DNA of 9,078 bases from assembly GCA_937996765.1 (NCBI GenBank), contig CALKUG010000148.1:1-9078 (forward strand). The letters are read 5' to 3'. The DNA is from an uncultured Ignavibacteria bacterium. GTDB lineage: Bacteria > Bacteroidota > Ignavibacteria > Ignavibacteriales > Ignavibacteriaceae. The position numbers were made by a program, and so were the translations under genes. The notes below the pieces were generated by a model. That model did no database searches and had not been told where the DNA came from. It was given only the letters and a program-made list of their open reading frames with translations. This document shows positions 1 through 6,852 of the stretch, piece after piece; the stretch's first letter is position 1; each line of letters begins with the position of its first letter.

Positions 1-713
1 CCACCGGAAAAGCCACCAAATCCTCCACCACCGCTACTGCCACCCCAGCTGCTTCTGCTGCTGCCGGAAAGCATAGAGCCGAGAAGCATCCCGGCCAACA
101 TTCCGCCACCTCTTCCGCCTCTGCCACCACGGGTAAATATGGAGAGAAGAATAGCGAGAATAAAAACTATAAAGCCAACAATGGCCGAGCCGTCATCTTC
201 TTCATTATTTTTTTTCGGATCGGCTTTATACTCACCACCAATGCCTGCAATAATTGCATTAACGCCGGCGGTAATACCACCCGAAAAATCACCTTGCTTG
301 AAATAGGGAATCATTTCACGACGAATGATGCTGCTTGTGAGTGCATCGGGCAACACGCCTTCGAGTCCGTAACCAACTTCGATACGCGTTTTGCGATCGT
401 TTTTTACAACAAGTAACAAAACGCCGTTATCAATCTTTTTCTGTCCGATTGCATTTTTTGATGCTACTTCATACGAATACTCTTCGAGAGCATTTCCATC
501 AAGAGTAGCAATCATCAACATAACCAATTGATTTGATGTAGTATCAGAAAAAGTTTTTAATCTACCTTCAAGTTGATTTAACTCAGCGGAAGGAATTGTT
601 GCTGTTTGGTCGGTTGCAAAACGAGTGAGTTTTGGTACTTCGATACCAAAGGTATTTGCGACAAACAAAACCAGCACAAAAAGAAGTAGATGCTTCACAC
701 TCAATACTTTCAT
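1..713 (-). CDS. TPM-domain (YgcG-type) secreted/membrane protein, 3' end cut by window edge
   Basis: Open from an ATG at 713 down to base 1 without a stop, so about 237 residues are visible and the C-terminus is missing. Residues 1-22 look like a signal peptide (MKVLSVKHLL then a hydrophobic run). Residues about 30-160 form a TPM domain (TLP18.3/Psb32/MOLO-1 family), with the typical stretch around 90-122: IGQKKIDNGVLLLVV, then RIEVGYGLEGVLPD. A charged linker (about 165-175) leads to one membrane helix (about 177-194). The tail is very rich in Gly, Ser and Arg, as in YgcG-type proteins. The protein would be anchored with the TPM domain outside the cytoplasm. Its biochemical role is not settled; some TPM proteins are reported as acid phosphatases and others as photosystem repair or membrane quality-control factors. 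It starts 5 nt after the stop of the LemA gene, an arrangement seen in many genomes. Confidence 0.9.
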   Translation of the reverse strand, partial: MKVLSVKHLLLFVLVLFVANTFGIEVPKLTRFATDQTATIPSAELNQLEGRLKTFSDTTSNQLVMLMIATLDGNALEEYSYEVASKNAIGQKKIDNGVLLLVVKNDRKTRIEVGYGLEGVLPDALTSSIIRREMIPYFKQGDFSGGITAGVNAIIAGIGGEYKADPKKNNEEDDGSAIVGFIVFILAILLSIFTRGGRGGRGGGMLAGMLLGSMLSGSSRSSWGGSSGGGGFGGFSG

Positions 714-718
714 CGGAA

Positions 719-1324
719 TTAAAACGCTACTTTAGGAGCTTTTTCGGCACCCTGTTCGGCTTCAAAGTATGGTTTAGGCATGTAACCAAACATTCCTGCA
801 ATCATCGAGCCGGGGAAACGTTTTACTTCCGTGTTGTATATCTGAACTGCTTCATTAAACTTACGTCGCTCAACACTAATGCGGTTTTCAGTACCTTCGA
901 GCTGTGCCTGGAGTTGTAAAAAGTTTTCGTTAGATTTTAGTTGTGGGTAGCTTTCAACGGTTACTAACAATCTCGAAAGTGCTCCGCTTAACTCACCTTG
1001 GGCAGCTTGAAACTGCTTGAATTTATTGGGGTCGTTAATTAGTTCGGGAGTAACGTTGTACTGACCAACTTTTGCGCGCGCTTCGGTTACTTGTGTTAAC
1101 ACCGACTTTTCGAAATCAGCAGCACCCTTAACGGTGGATACCAAGTTTGGAATAAGATCGGCACGGCGCTGATACTGTCCTTGCACATCACCAAATGCTT
1201 TGTTTACATTTTCATCCAGTGTTACAAAATTGTTGTAGGAACCAATGAGTGAAGATGCCATGATGATAACACCAAGTATCACTACTCCAAGAATTCCTAA
1301 ACCTATAATCATACCTTTTTTCAT
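719..1324 (-). CDS. lemA: LemA family protein
   Basis: 201 residues, the usual length for LemA. Residues 5-27 form a single N-terminal membrane helix and the rest is predicted long helices (LemA four-helix fold). Family signatures are intact: QRRADLIPNLVSTVKG at 52-67, SYPQLKSNENFLQLQAQLEG at 125-144, the adjoining TENRISVERRKFNEAV, and the C-terminal KRFPGSMIAGMFGYMPKPYF. The ATG at 1324 is preceded by a good ribosome binding site (GAGGAAA, about 1328-1334). The gene lies 33 nt after the UPF0210 gene and 5 nt before the TPM gene, so co-transcription is likely. LemA and TPM proteins are often neighbours, and an envelope role is usually assumed. The molecular function is unknown. Confidence 0.95.
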   Translation of the reverse strand: MKKGMIIGLGILGVVILGVIIMASSLIGSYNNFVTLDENVNKAFGDVQGQYQRRADLIPNLVSTVKGAADFEKSVLTQVTEARAKVGQYNVTPELINDPNKFKQFQAAQGELSGALSRLLVTVESYPQLKSNENFLQLQAQLEGTENRISVERRKFNEAVQIYNTEVKRFPGSMIAGMFGYMPKPYFEAEQGAEKAPKVAF

Positions 1325-1357
1325 AATTTCCTCAAATTTTCGTTATAAAATACAAAA

Positions 1358-2719
1358 TCAATTGGTTAAACTACGCATGGGAGCCGGGAAACGACCACCG
1401 CGTAATAACAAGTTAGCTGAACTTAATGTGCTGATTGGCATAACCGGAGCTTTGCCTAACAAGCCGCCATAATCAACCGACTCGCCTACCTTTTTACCGT
1501 AAACAGGAATTATCCTTACCGCTGTTGTTTTATCGTTAATAACACCAATAGCCGCTTCATCGGCTATTACACCGGCAATTGTGGTAGCAGGTGTATCACC
1601 CGGGACTGCAATCATATCGAGTCCAACAGAACAAACGGCGGTCATTGCTTCAAGCTTTTCGAGTGAAAGATGTCCTGCTTCTACAGCACGAATCATCCCT
1701 TGATCTTCCGAAACGGGAATAAATGCACCGCTCATACCGCCAACACATGAGCTTGCCATGAGTCCTGCTTTTTTAACGCAATCGTTTAACATTGCGAGTG
1801 CAGCCGTGGTGCCGGGAGCGCCAACATCCTCAACACCCATAGCCATGAGAATATCGGCAATACTATCGCCTTCAGCAGGAGTAGGAGCAAGTGAAATATC
1901 CACAATGCCAAACTCAACATTATTACTTGCTGCAACTTTTCTGCCAATCAATTCACCGGCACGGGTAATTTTGAAAACCGTTTTTTTAATAACTTCCGCT
2001 AATTCCCTGAAGTCAACTCTGCCGGCACTGCGAATACCATCAAGCACAACGCCCGGACCGCTGATGCCAACATTTATTACCACTTCCGGCTCTGATACAC
2101 CATGGAAGGCGCCTGCAACAAATGGGTTATCTTCAACGGCATTGCAGAAAACCACAAGTTTTGCGCAACCGATAGAACCGTTATCTTTTGTAAGTTCGGC
2201 AGTCTGTTTAATTTTTTCTGACATGATGTTAATTGCATCTATGTTGATTCCGGCCTTTGTGGAACCGATATTAACCGACGAGCACACCTTTGCAGTTGAT
2301 GCCAGAGCATAGGGTATGGAATTTAAAAACCTTAGTTCACCATTGGTTGCACCCTTTTGCACCAAGGCGGAGTAACCGGCTATGTAATCAATTCCTATCT
2401 GACGTGCAGCTTTATCAAGGGTTTCAGCAATTTTTATAAACTCTTCTTCGCCAAAAGAATCAGCGATGAGGGAAATAGGAGTAACCGATACGCGTTTATT
2501 TGCGATTGCAATTCCATATTGACTCTCAATTTTGAGTGCATTCTCAACATGCTTACCTGCTAAACGCGTAATTTTATCGTATATCTTCTGACAGGCAACT
2601 TCAACATTGCGGTCGGAACAATCTTTTAAGTTAATCCCCATAGTAACCGTCCGTATATCAAAATGCTCTATTTCGGTCATTTTAATAGTCGAAAGGACTT
2701 CTTCAAATTCGTAAGGCAT
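1358..2719 (-). CDS. UPF0210 family protein (DUF711, PFL-like fold)
   Basis: 453 residues, full length for UPF0210. The N-terminus (LSTIKMTEIEHFDIRTVTMG, 9-28) and the C-terminal GGRFPAPMRSLTN both match the family ends. The conserved core at about 271-345 reads GIVDISLAPTPAEGDS, then GAPGTTAALAMLNDCVKKAG, then SGAFIPVSEDQGMI. Family members have a fold related to pyruvate formate-lyase, but no glycyl-radical motif of the RVSGY type is visible near the C-terminus, so PFL chemistry is not implied. Cysteines occur at 34, 43, 146, 185, 192, 314, 325 and 363; I assign no catalytic role. The ATG at 2719 has only a weak upstream GGA. The gene follows the ACT-domain gene by 29 nt, the pairing seen in many Firmicutes and archaea, which suggests that the ACT protein senses a ligand for this one. 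Substrate and reaction are unknown. Confidence 0.93.
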   Translation of the reverse strand: MPYEFEEVLSTIKMTEIEHFDIRTVTMGINLKDCSDRNVEVACQKIYDKITRLAGKHVENALKIESQYGIAIANKRVSVTPISLIADSFGEEEFIKIAETLDKAARQIGIDYIAGYSALVQKGATNGELRFLNSIPYALASTAKVCSSVNIGSTKAGINIDAINIMSEKIKQTAELTKDNGSIGCAKLVVFCNAVEDNPFVAGAFHGVSEPEVVINVGISGPGVVLDGIRSAGRVDFRELAEVIKKTVFKITRAGELIGRKVAASNNVEFGIVDISLAPTPAEGDSIADILMAMGVEDVGAPGTTAALAMLNDCVKKAGLMASSCVGGMSGAFIPVSEDQGMIRAVEAGHLSLEKLEAMTAVCSVGLDMIAVPGDTPATTIAGVIADEAAIGVINDKTTAVRIIPVYGKKVGESVDYGGLLGKAPVMPISTLSSANLLLRGGRFPAPMRSLTN

Positions 2720-2748
2720 ACTTAATCCGTAATAAAATTGTGAGTGTA

Positions 2749-3168
2749 TTAAATGCGATGCATAAATCTAAATACATCTTCATGTTGCAAGTAAATCTTT
2801 ATGTTAAGTTTTTCTGCAACTATGTGTAAATCGTCTTGCACTTCTTTAAGTGTTTTGGATGAGTTGGTAATATCAATCATCATAATCATCGTAAAGAAAT
2901 CTTGCATTATCTTTTGCGAAATATCGAGAATATCAATTTCCGAAGTGCTCAGAGCTCCGGTAATACTGCTTACAACGCCTGGCTTGTTAAGGCCAAAAGA
3001 AGTAAGTATTGCACGCCCGCCGGCTTGTTCGCCTTCTTTTGGCATCACACCACGAGCCATAAGCTCTTTGTTAACGTATTGTTTAATGGTTTCGGCGGTT
3101 GCACTGTCGCCTAATTCTTTGGCGGCACGAATTGCTAAATCACGCAAAAGGTCATCAGAGATTGTCAA
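2749..3168 (-). CDS. ACT-domain protein, UPF0237 type, with N-terminal extension
   Basis: 139 residues. Residues about 52-139 form an ACT domain of the UPF0237/GcvR-like group: RAILTSFGLNKPGVVSSITG, then DILDISQKIMQDFFTMIMM, ending QHEDVFRFMHRI, a typical family C-terminus. The usual protein is about 90 residues, so residues 1-48 are an extra, mostly helical, charged segment. ACT domains bind small ligands, often amino acids, and dimerise. The partner is probably the UPF0210 protein encoded next. The start is TTG, supported by an AAGGAG about 7 nt upstream (complement of 3176-3181). It shares four bases (TTGA) with the stop of the TPR gene, so translation is probably coupled. A downstream start at the ATG for Met37 would remove most of the extension but lacks this evidence. 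Confidence 0.92.
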   Translation of the reverse strand: MTISDDLLRDLAIRAAKELGDSATAETIKQYVNKELMARGVMPKEGEQAGGRAILTSFGLNKPGVVSSITGALSTSEIDILDISQKIMQDFFTMIMMIDITNSSKTLKEVQDDLHIVAEKLNIKIYLQHEDVFRFMHRI

Positions 3169-3992
3169 GGTGTTTCTCCTTCAAATGAATCTAATAAATG
3201 GATAATTGCTTCGTCATCAATACGACGATTATTTTCTTCTGCAAAGAGTTCGGCATTATACACATTGCCGTTGTAAAAACGTAGCCATAAAAAATTCGCT
3301 ACCATCAAAGCGTCGAACATTCGCTCGGCACCTATGGCTGTAATTACATCATAACCCCAGAGCACATGCCAACCGAGAGATAATACACCGGAGATATAAT
3401 TTCCTGTGTAAAACTGTCCTGCACCGGGTAGAAAAATACTTAACATACGTGAAAGCGTTACGGAGTAACGTTTATCTTCTATTTCCAAAGCATATCGAGC
3501 AAGTGAAGTATCCATACCAGCGTTAAACAACACCGCTGCACTATCCCATTCACCTGCAAAAATATGATTCCATCCGAGTAGTGATTTAACACGATTAAGT
3601 TCATCTTGTGAACTTGCATGTTCAGTAGAGCGATTTAATGTTTCGAGCGCCGAACGCTTATCGCGTTGCAAAATTCTGATTTTGCTCAACTCAACCGATG
3701 CTTCAAACTTTTTTTCTTTTTGTTTTGTTGCGAGTTCAGCCATTGCAAAGGCATTGCCCGCATTATCTAAAAAATTACCCTTTTTGTAGCTTGCTCCAAT
3801 ACCCATATATGCTTCGTATTTATACTGAGCGGTGCTATCGGAAAACAACAAGCGTTTAAACTCTGTTATTGCTTCAAAATAATTACCCTGATTCATTAGC
3901 CCCGAAGCATACTTATACTGTAGTTCAGGTTTACCGGGGTTGCCGGCAAACAGACTTATTGTAACAAATGCTATTAAGAGAGTAATCTTCAT
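3165..3992 (-). CDS. exported TPR-like protein with C-terminal PGAGQFYTG membrane segment
   Basis: 275 residues. Residues 1-17 look like a signal peptide (MKITLLIAFVTISLFAG). Residues about 22-165 are helical TPR-like repeats, for example YKYASGLMNQGNYFEAITEF (26-45) and AYMGIGASYKKGNFLDNAGN (61-80). The C-terminal part begins with FLPGAGQFYTGNYISG (187-202), a motif like that of DUF5683/TM2-like small membrane domains, followed by hydrophobic segments at about 203-220 and 226-240 and a charged tail. It is therefore probably a periplasm-facing membrane protein. The function is unknown; the layout recalls outer-envelope assembly or scaffold proteins, but this is inference. The gene at 6016-6852 has the same layout and length. 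The ATG at 3992 has no clear Shine-Dalgarno sequence. It heads the leftward operon and overlaps the ACT gene by 4 nt. Confidence 0.82.
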   Translation of the reverse strand: MKITLLIAFVTISLFAGNPGKPELQYKYASGLMNQGNYFEAITEFKRLLFSDSTAQYKYEAYMGIGASYKKGNFLDNAGNAFAMAELATKQKEKKFEASVELSKIRILQRDKRSALETLNRSTEHASSQDELNRVKSLLGWNHIFAGEWDSAAVLFNAGMDTSLARYALEIEDKRYSVTLSRMLSIFLPGAGQFYTGNYISGVLSLGWHVLWGYDVITAIGAERMFDALMVANFLWLRFYNGNVYNAELFAEENNRRIDDEAIIHLLDSFEGETP

Positions 3993-4036
3993 TGAGTAAA
4001 AACTATTGATTTAACTTCGCTAATCTCGGTAATTTA

Positions 4037-4063
4037 TTATGTACAATATAGCGATTTTACCAT
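4037..4063 (-). other. possible 8-codon leader ORF (MVKSLYCT) ahead of the leftward operon
   Basis: ATG GTA AAA TCG CTA TAT TGT ACA TAA on the minus strand. It is preceded at an ideal 6-nt distance by GGAGGG (complement of 4070-4075), a better ribosome binding site than that of the annotated TPR gene. Its stop lies 44 nt upstream of the TPR start and it is in a different frame. It may be a translated leader peptide or chance. The short coding sequence gives no information about function. Confidence 0.25.
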
Positions 4064-4103
4064 TGCTTACCCTCCGTTTTCAAAAATTTCAAAAGTGTGT
4101 TTC

Positions 4104-4132
4104 TTAACAATTTGATAATGAATAATTAGATT
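4104..4132 (+). promoter_or_regulatory. candidate sigma-70-like promoter of the ars operon
   Basis: TTAACA (4104-4109, five of six match to TTGACA) is separated by 17 nt from TAGATT (4127-4132, four of six match to TATAAT). A start of transcription near 4139 would place the inverted repeat at 4147-4170 just downstream, where a bound repressor would block initiation or clearance. Bacteroidota often use a different promoter consensus, so this is tentative. Confidence 0.3.
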
Positions 4133-4146
4133 CCTTGCCTTATATT

Positions 4147-4170
4147 TCATTTCGTCTTTTATCGAAATGA
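4147..4170. promoter_or_regulatory. ArsR operator-like inverted repeat
   Basis: TCATTTCG (4147-4154) and CGAAATGA (4163-4170) form a perfect 8-bp inverted repeat with an 8-nt spacer, ending 11 nt before the arsR start. Dyads of this kind upstream of their own gene are the usual operators of ArsR/SmtB repressors. Position and symmetry support autoregulation of the ars operon. Protein binding is inferred. Confidence 0.7.
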
Positions 4171-4181
4171 TAAGGTTATAT

Positions 4182-4526
4182 ATGATAGAGCAAACAATAA
4201 AATTATTCAAAGCACTAAGCGACCCCAATCGGCTCCGCATTCTAAAAGCATTGCAAACAAAGAAGCTTTGCGTTTGTGAAATTAAGGAATTATTAGGACT
4301 CGCCAACTCCACCGTTTCCCAACATCTTTCAATTCTGAAAGATGCGTCGTTTATCATCGAAGAGAAACAGGGAAAGTGGGTTAATTATATCATCAACTCC
4401 AATCCGAGCGATGTAAGAGTTTCAAGCATTCTTTCTGCACTCGATTTTTGGATTGGCGATAAAGAACTTATTGAAAAAGATAAAAGCATAATTCAAGTTA
4501 TTGATAGAATCACGATCTGCGAATAA
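4182..4526 (+). CDS. arsR: ArsR/SmtB family arsenic-responsive repressor
   Basis: 114 residues with a winged helix-turn-helix. ALSDPNRLRILKAL (11-24) is the classical ArsR start, and NSTVSQHLSILKDA (42-55) is the recognition helix. The As(III) site Cys-Val-Cys (C30, C32) lies in KKLCVCEI, equivalent to ELCVCDL of plasmid R773 ArsR. The third cysteine that follows in R773 is absent; a Cys at 113, next to last, could act as another ligand. I chose the ATG at 4182 because AAGG (4172-4175) lies 6 nt upstream. The in-frame ATG at 4167 falls inside the operator dyad and has no ribosome binding site. The protein should repress arsR-arsC-acr3 until As(III) or Sb(III) binds. arsC follows after 12 nt. 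Confidence 0.93.
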   Translation: MIEQTIKLFKALSDPNRLRILKALQTKKLCVCEIKELLGLANSTVSQHLSILKDASFIIEEKQGKWVNYIINSNPSDVRVSSILSALDFWIGDKELIEKDKSIIQVIDRITICE

Positions 4527-4538
4527 GGAGTATAAACC

Positions 4539-4982
4539 ATGATTAATGTATTATTTATTTGTATTCACAATAGCGCCCGTAGTCAAATGGCTGAAACATT
4601 TGTTAACCACTTTGGTGCAGATAAATTTTTTGCTGAAAGTGCGGGTTTAGAACCCGGGAAATTGAATCCCATTGTTGTTGAAGCAATGAAAGAAATTGGA
4701 TTCGATATTTCGGGAAATCCGACTAAATCCGTTTTTGATATTCACTCAACGGGTAAAGCTTACGATGTTGTTGTAACAGTTTGCGATGAAGCGAGTGCCG
4801 AGCGTTGCCCAATATTCCCGGGCAAACATCACAAACTCCATTGGGGTTTCCCCGATCCTTCGGCAATTCAAGGAGAATTTGAAGAAAAGCTGGCGGGTAC
4901 ACGTTTGATTCGCGATAACATAAAAGATACTATCGAAAAATGGGTAAAAGAGTTTGCAATTCAGGAGAAATCAAACTCATGA
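4539..4982 (+). CDS. arsC: arsenate reductase, thioredoxin-coupled type (low-molecular-weight phosphatase fold)
   Basis: 147 residues. The P-loop CIHNSARS (C8 to S15) fits CX5R-S of the low-molecular-weight tyrosine phosphatase fold, with C8 as nucleophile and R14 as anion binder. The redox pair is C82 (TVCDEA) and C90 (ERCPIFPG), matching C82/C89 of Staphylococcus aureus ArsC with one extra residue between. The conserved HWGFPDPS follows at 101-108 and holds the likely general acid D106. It reduces arsenate to arsenite in the cytoplasm; oxidised enzyme would be recycled by thioredoxin. AAGGAG (4525-4530) lies 8 nt before the ATG. The stop overlaps the acr3 start by 4 nt (ATGA), so product is handed straight to the exporter encoded next. 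Confidence 0.95.
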   Translation: MINVLFICIHNSARSQMAETFVNHFGADKFFAESAGLEPGKLNPIVVEAMKEIGFDISGNPTKSVFDIHSTGKAYDVVVTVCDEASAERCPIFPGKHHKLHWGFPDPSAIQGEFEEKLAGTRLIRDNIKDTIEKWVKEFAIQEKSNS

Positions 4983-6019
4983 AGCTTGAGGTGAAACGTC
5001 TCGGATTTTTGGATAGATACTTAACCGTTTGGATTTTCTCGGCGATGGCGCTGGGTATTGGGCTCGGTTTCTTTTTCCCCACCGTCGCAGTTTTTTGGGA
5101 TAGCTTATCGGTAGGCACAACCAATATACCGTTAGCAGTGGGCTTAATTGTGATGATGTACCCACCGCTTGCTAAAGTTAAATACGAAGAACTTGGCAAA
5201 GTGTTTAGCAACTGGAAATTGTTGCTTATTTCGCTTGCTCAGAATTGGATTATTGGACCCATTCTTATGTTCTTTTTGGCTGTTCTGTTTTTGGGGGATT
5301 ACCCGGAATATATGGCGGGACTCATACTCATCGGGTTAGCACGCTGCATTGCAATGGTTATCGTTTGGAATGAATTAGCGTGCGGAAATACTGAATACGC
5401 TGCCGGGTTAGTAGCTTTTAACTCCATTTTTCAGGTATTTTTCTATTCTCTCTATGCGTATGTATTTTTAACCGTTCTCCCCGGTTGGTTAGGTATGCAA
5501 ACCTTTGCGGTTGATATTACCATTGGTCAAATTGCGGAGAGTACCTTTATCTATTTGGGTATCCCGTTTATTGCGGGAATGCTTACCCGATATTTTGGAA
5601 TAAAACTCAAAGGTAAAGAGTGGTACCATACGGTGTTTATTCCAAAGATTTCACCTTTAACATTGATTTCATTGTTGTTCACCATAGTTGTAATGTTTTC
5701 GTTCAAAGGTGATAAAATTGTTAGCGTTCCGTTTGATGTTTTGCTGATAGCAATTCCGCTGGTAATCTATTTCCTGTTAATGTTTTTTATTTCTTTTTGG
5801 ATGGGAAAACTTTCGGGTTCCGATTACAGTAAAAGTGCAACACTCTCATTTACCGCTGCGAGTAACAATTTTGAATTAGCTATTGCGGTAGCAATTGCAG
5901 TATTCGGGATTAACTCCGGTGAAGCTTTTGCAGCGGTTATAGGGCCGTTGGTAGAAGTACCTGTTTTGGTTGCTCTGGTGGGAGTATCTCTTAAAATACG
6001 AGATAAGTACTTTGCTTAA
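4979..6019 (+). CDS. acr3: Acr3 family arsenite efflux permease
   Basis: 346 residues from the ATG at 4979, about ten hydrophobic helices, normal Acr3 length. Signature residues are present: GLARCIAMVIVWNELACG (119-136) with the essential Cys at 123, and NNFELAIAVAIAVFGINSG with the conserved Glu at 299, followed by AAVIGPLVEVPVLV. It exports arsenite across the inner membrane using the proton gradient. I preferred 4979 over the in-frame ATG at 4940 because it makes an ATGA overlap with the arsC stop, has AGGAG at 4963-4967, and gives the family N-terminus (KRLGFLDRYLTVWIF). The gene's last four bases overlap the end of the convergent gene at 6016, leaving no room for a dedicated terminator between them. 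Confidence 0.96.
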   Translation: MKLEVKRLGFLDRYLTVWIFSAMALGIGLGFFFPTVAVFWDSLSVGTTNIPLAVGLIVMMYPPLAKVKYEELGKVFSNWKLLLISLAQNWIIGPILMFFLAVLFLGDYPEYMAGLILIGLARCIAMVIVWNELACGNTEYAAGLVAFNSIFQVFFYSLYAYVFLTVLPGWLGMQTFAVDITIGQIAESTFIYLGIPFIAGMLTRYFGIKLKGKEWYHTVFIPKISPLTLISLLFTIVVMFSFKGDKIVSVPFDVLLIAIPLVIYFLLMFFISFWMGKLSGSDYSKSATLSFTAASNNFELAIAVAIAVFGINSGEAFAAVIGPLVEVPVLVALVGVSLKIRDKYFA

Positions 6020-6852
6020 AAATTTGCGGCTTCGGGAATAAAGTCATTTTCTCGGAGTCGCATTTCATTAACTCTTCGTGTGTATTCTTCAATAACTTCG
6101 GCATTGAACATCAGTGCATCGTTTGCCGAGCCGTACAATTGCCCTGTATAAAACCAAGCCGAAAGTCCTGTAAATAGCCAAGCCCTAAAAGAATGGTTTT
6201 GATTAAAGTTTAATACGGCAAGTGTAGTAAAAAGTCCGGTTACTATCAACGATGTTATCCCATCCCCTGTTCTACCAGCATAAATCCTCCCTAACCCAGG
6301 AACAATGGCCGAAAGTCCTCCTGCAATCCAAGGGTTCTTGAATGAGATTTGAGATTTGTACTGTAAGAGATTGTTAACACTTGCTGATTCCGTAAAACTA
6401 TTATTAATTCTATACTCCGGCTCCTGAGTATTTAAGGAAAGCAGTGCACGTAATCCGTCCATTTTTTGATAATAATTTATTGCTTCGGGTTCTGCGTTAA
6501 AGCGTGCGCGATGTAATGTATCAGCTCCGTTTTCCCAAGTATGGGCATCCAACCGCATTGCGGAGTAGAGCAAATAAGGTTGCTGCGAGATACTCAATAA
6601 CAATGAGTCGGCTGTTGAGTTTCTTTCAATCCTTTGATACATCAAGGCAATACGATACGTGAGAGAATCGTGAGGTGCTTGGGCGTTGATGATTTCCAAT
6701 TCCATTGCTGCCCTGAGCGGATCGTTGTTTTTTGCTAAGTGAAGTGCAAATGAAAAACGTTCTGGGATTGAATTATAGGGTAACTCTTGAGCCAAAATTA
6801 ATGAAGAAAACAACACTAATAACACAAGAGGATTAACGACTTTTCTTACCAA
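6016..6852 (-). CDS. exported helical-repeat protein with C-terminal PGLGRIYAG membrane segment (look-alike of 3165-3992)
   Basis: 278 residues starting with TTG at 6852. Residues 1-22 form a signal peptide ending LILAQ. Residues about 30-145 are helical and TPR-like but degenerate. SAIVPGLGRIYAGRTGDG (181-198) opens a membrane part with hydrophobic segments at about 199-215 and 224-240. The tail YGSANDALMFNAEVIEEY (240-257) is charged and helical. Length, motif position (185-193 against 189-197) and layout match the protein at 3165-3992, so the two are probably distant paralogs. It overlaps the end of the YidD-like gene by 7 nt and is likely translated with it. The YidD-like partner and the PGxG membrane module hint at a role in envelope protein biogenesis, but no function can be assigned. 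An internal start further into the signal peptide cannot be excluded. Confidence 0.8.
   Translation of the reverse strand: MVRKVVNPLVLLVLFSSLILAQELPYNSIPERFSFALHLAKNNDPLRAAMELEIINAQAPHDSLTYRIALMYQRIERNSTADSLLLSISQQPYLLYSAMRLDAHTWENGADTLHRARFNAEPEAINYYQKMDGLRALLSLNTQEPEYRINNSFTESASVNNLLQYKSQISFKNPWIAGGLSAIVPGLGRIYAGRTGDGITSLIVTGLFTTLAVLNFNQNHSFRAWLFTGLSAWFYTGQLYGSANDALMFNAEVIEEYTRRVNEMRLRENDFIPEAANF

Larger units (their letters stand above)
3993..4181. promoter_or_regulatory. divergent intergenic control region between the TPR operon and the ars operon
   Basis: This 189-bp gap between two divergent genes must hold promoters for both directions. On the plus side I see a candidate sigma-70 promoter and an ArsR-type operator, listed separately. 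On the minus side a strong Shine-Dalgarno sequence (GGAGGG, complement of 4070-4075) sits 6 nt ahead of an ATG at 4063 that opens an 8-codon ORF. I could not identify a convincing -10/-35 pair for the minus strand. The region is AT-rich, with A and T runs around 4077-4092. Confidence 0.6.

Noticed and set aside
1758..2312. 184-codon open frame antisense to the UPF0210 gene
   Set aside because: It lies wholly within a well-supported gene on the other strand and its translation shows no domain.
1358..2719. Glycyl-radical enzyme activity for the UPF0210 protein
   Set aside because: No RVSGY-type glycine-radical motif and no activating enzyme gene nearby; only the fold relation is supported.
4067..4357. 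96-codon minus-strand open frame antisense to arsR
   Set aside because: It overlaps the arsR start and operator and has no recognisable protein features.
4940..4978. Upstream ATG for acr3 at 4940
   Set aside because: It would add 13 residues inside arsC without a ribosome binding site; the ATGA overlap at 4979 fits the operon and the family N-terminus.
4539..4982. ArsC read as a plain protein tyrosine phosphatase
   Set aside because: The C82/C90 redox pair and its position in an ars operon favour the thioredoxin-coupled arsenate reductase.
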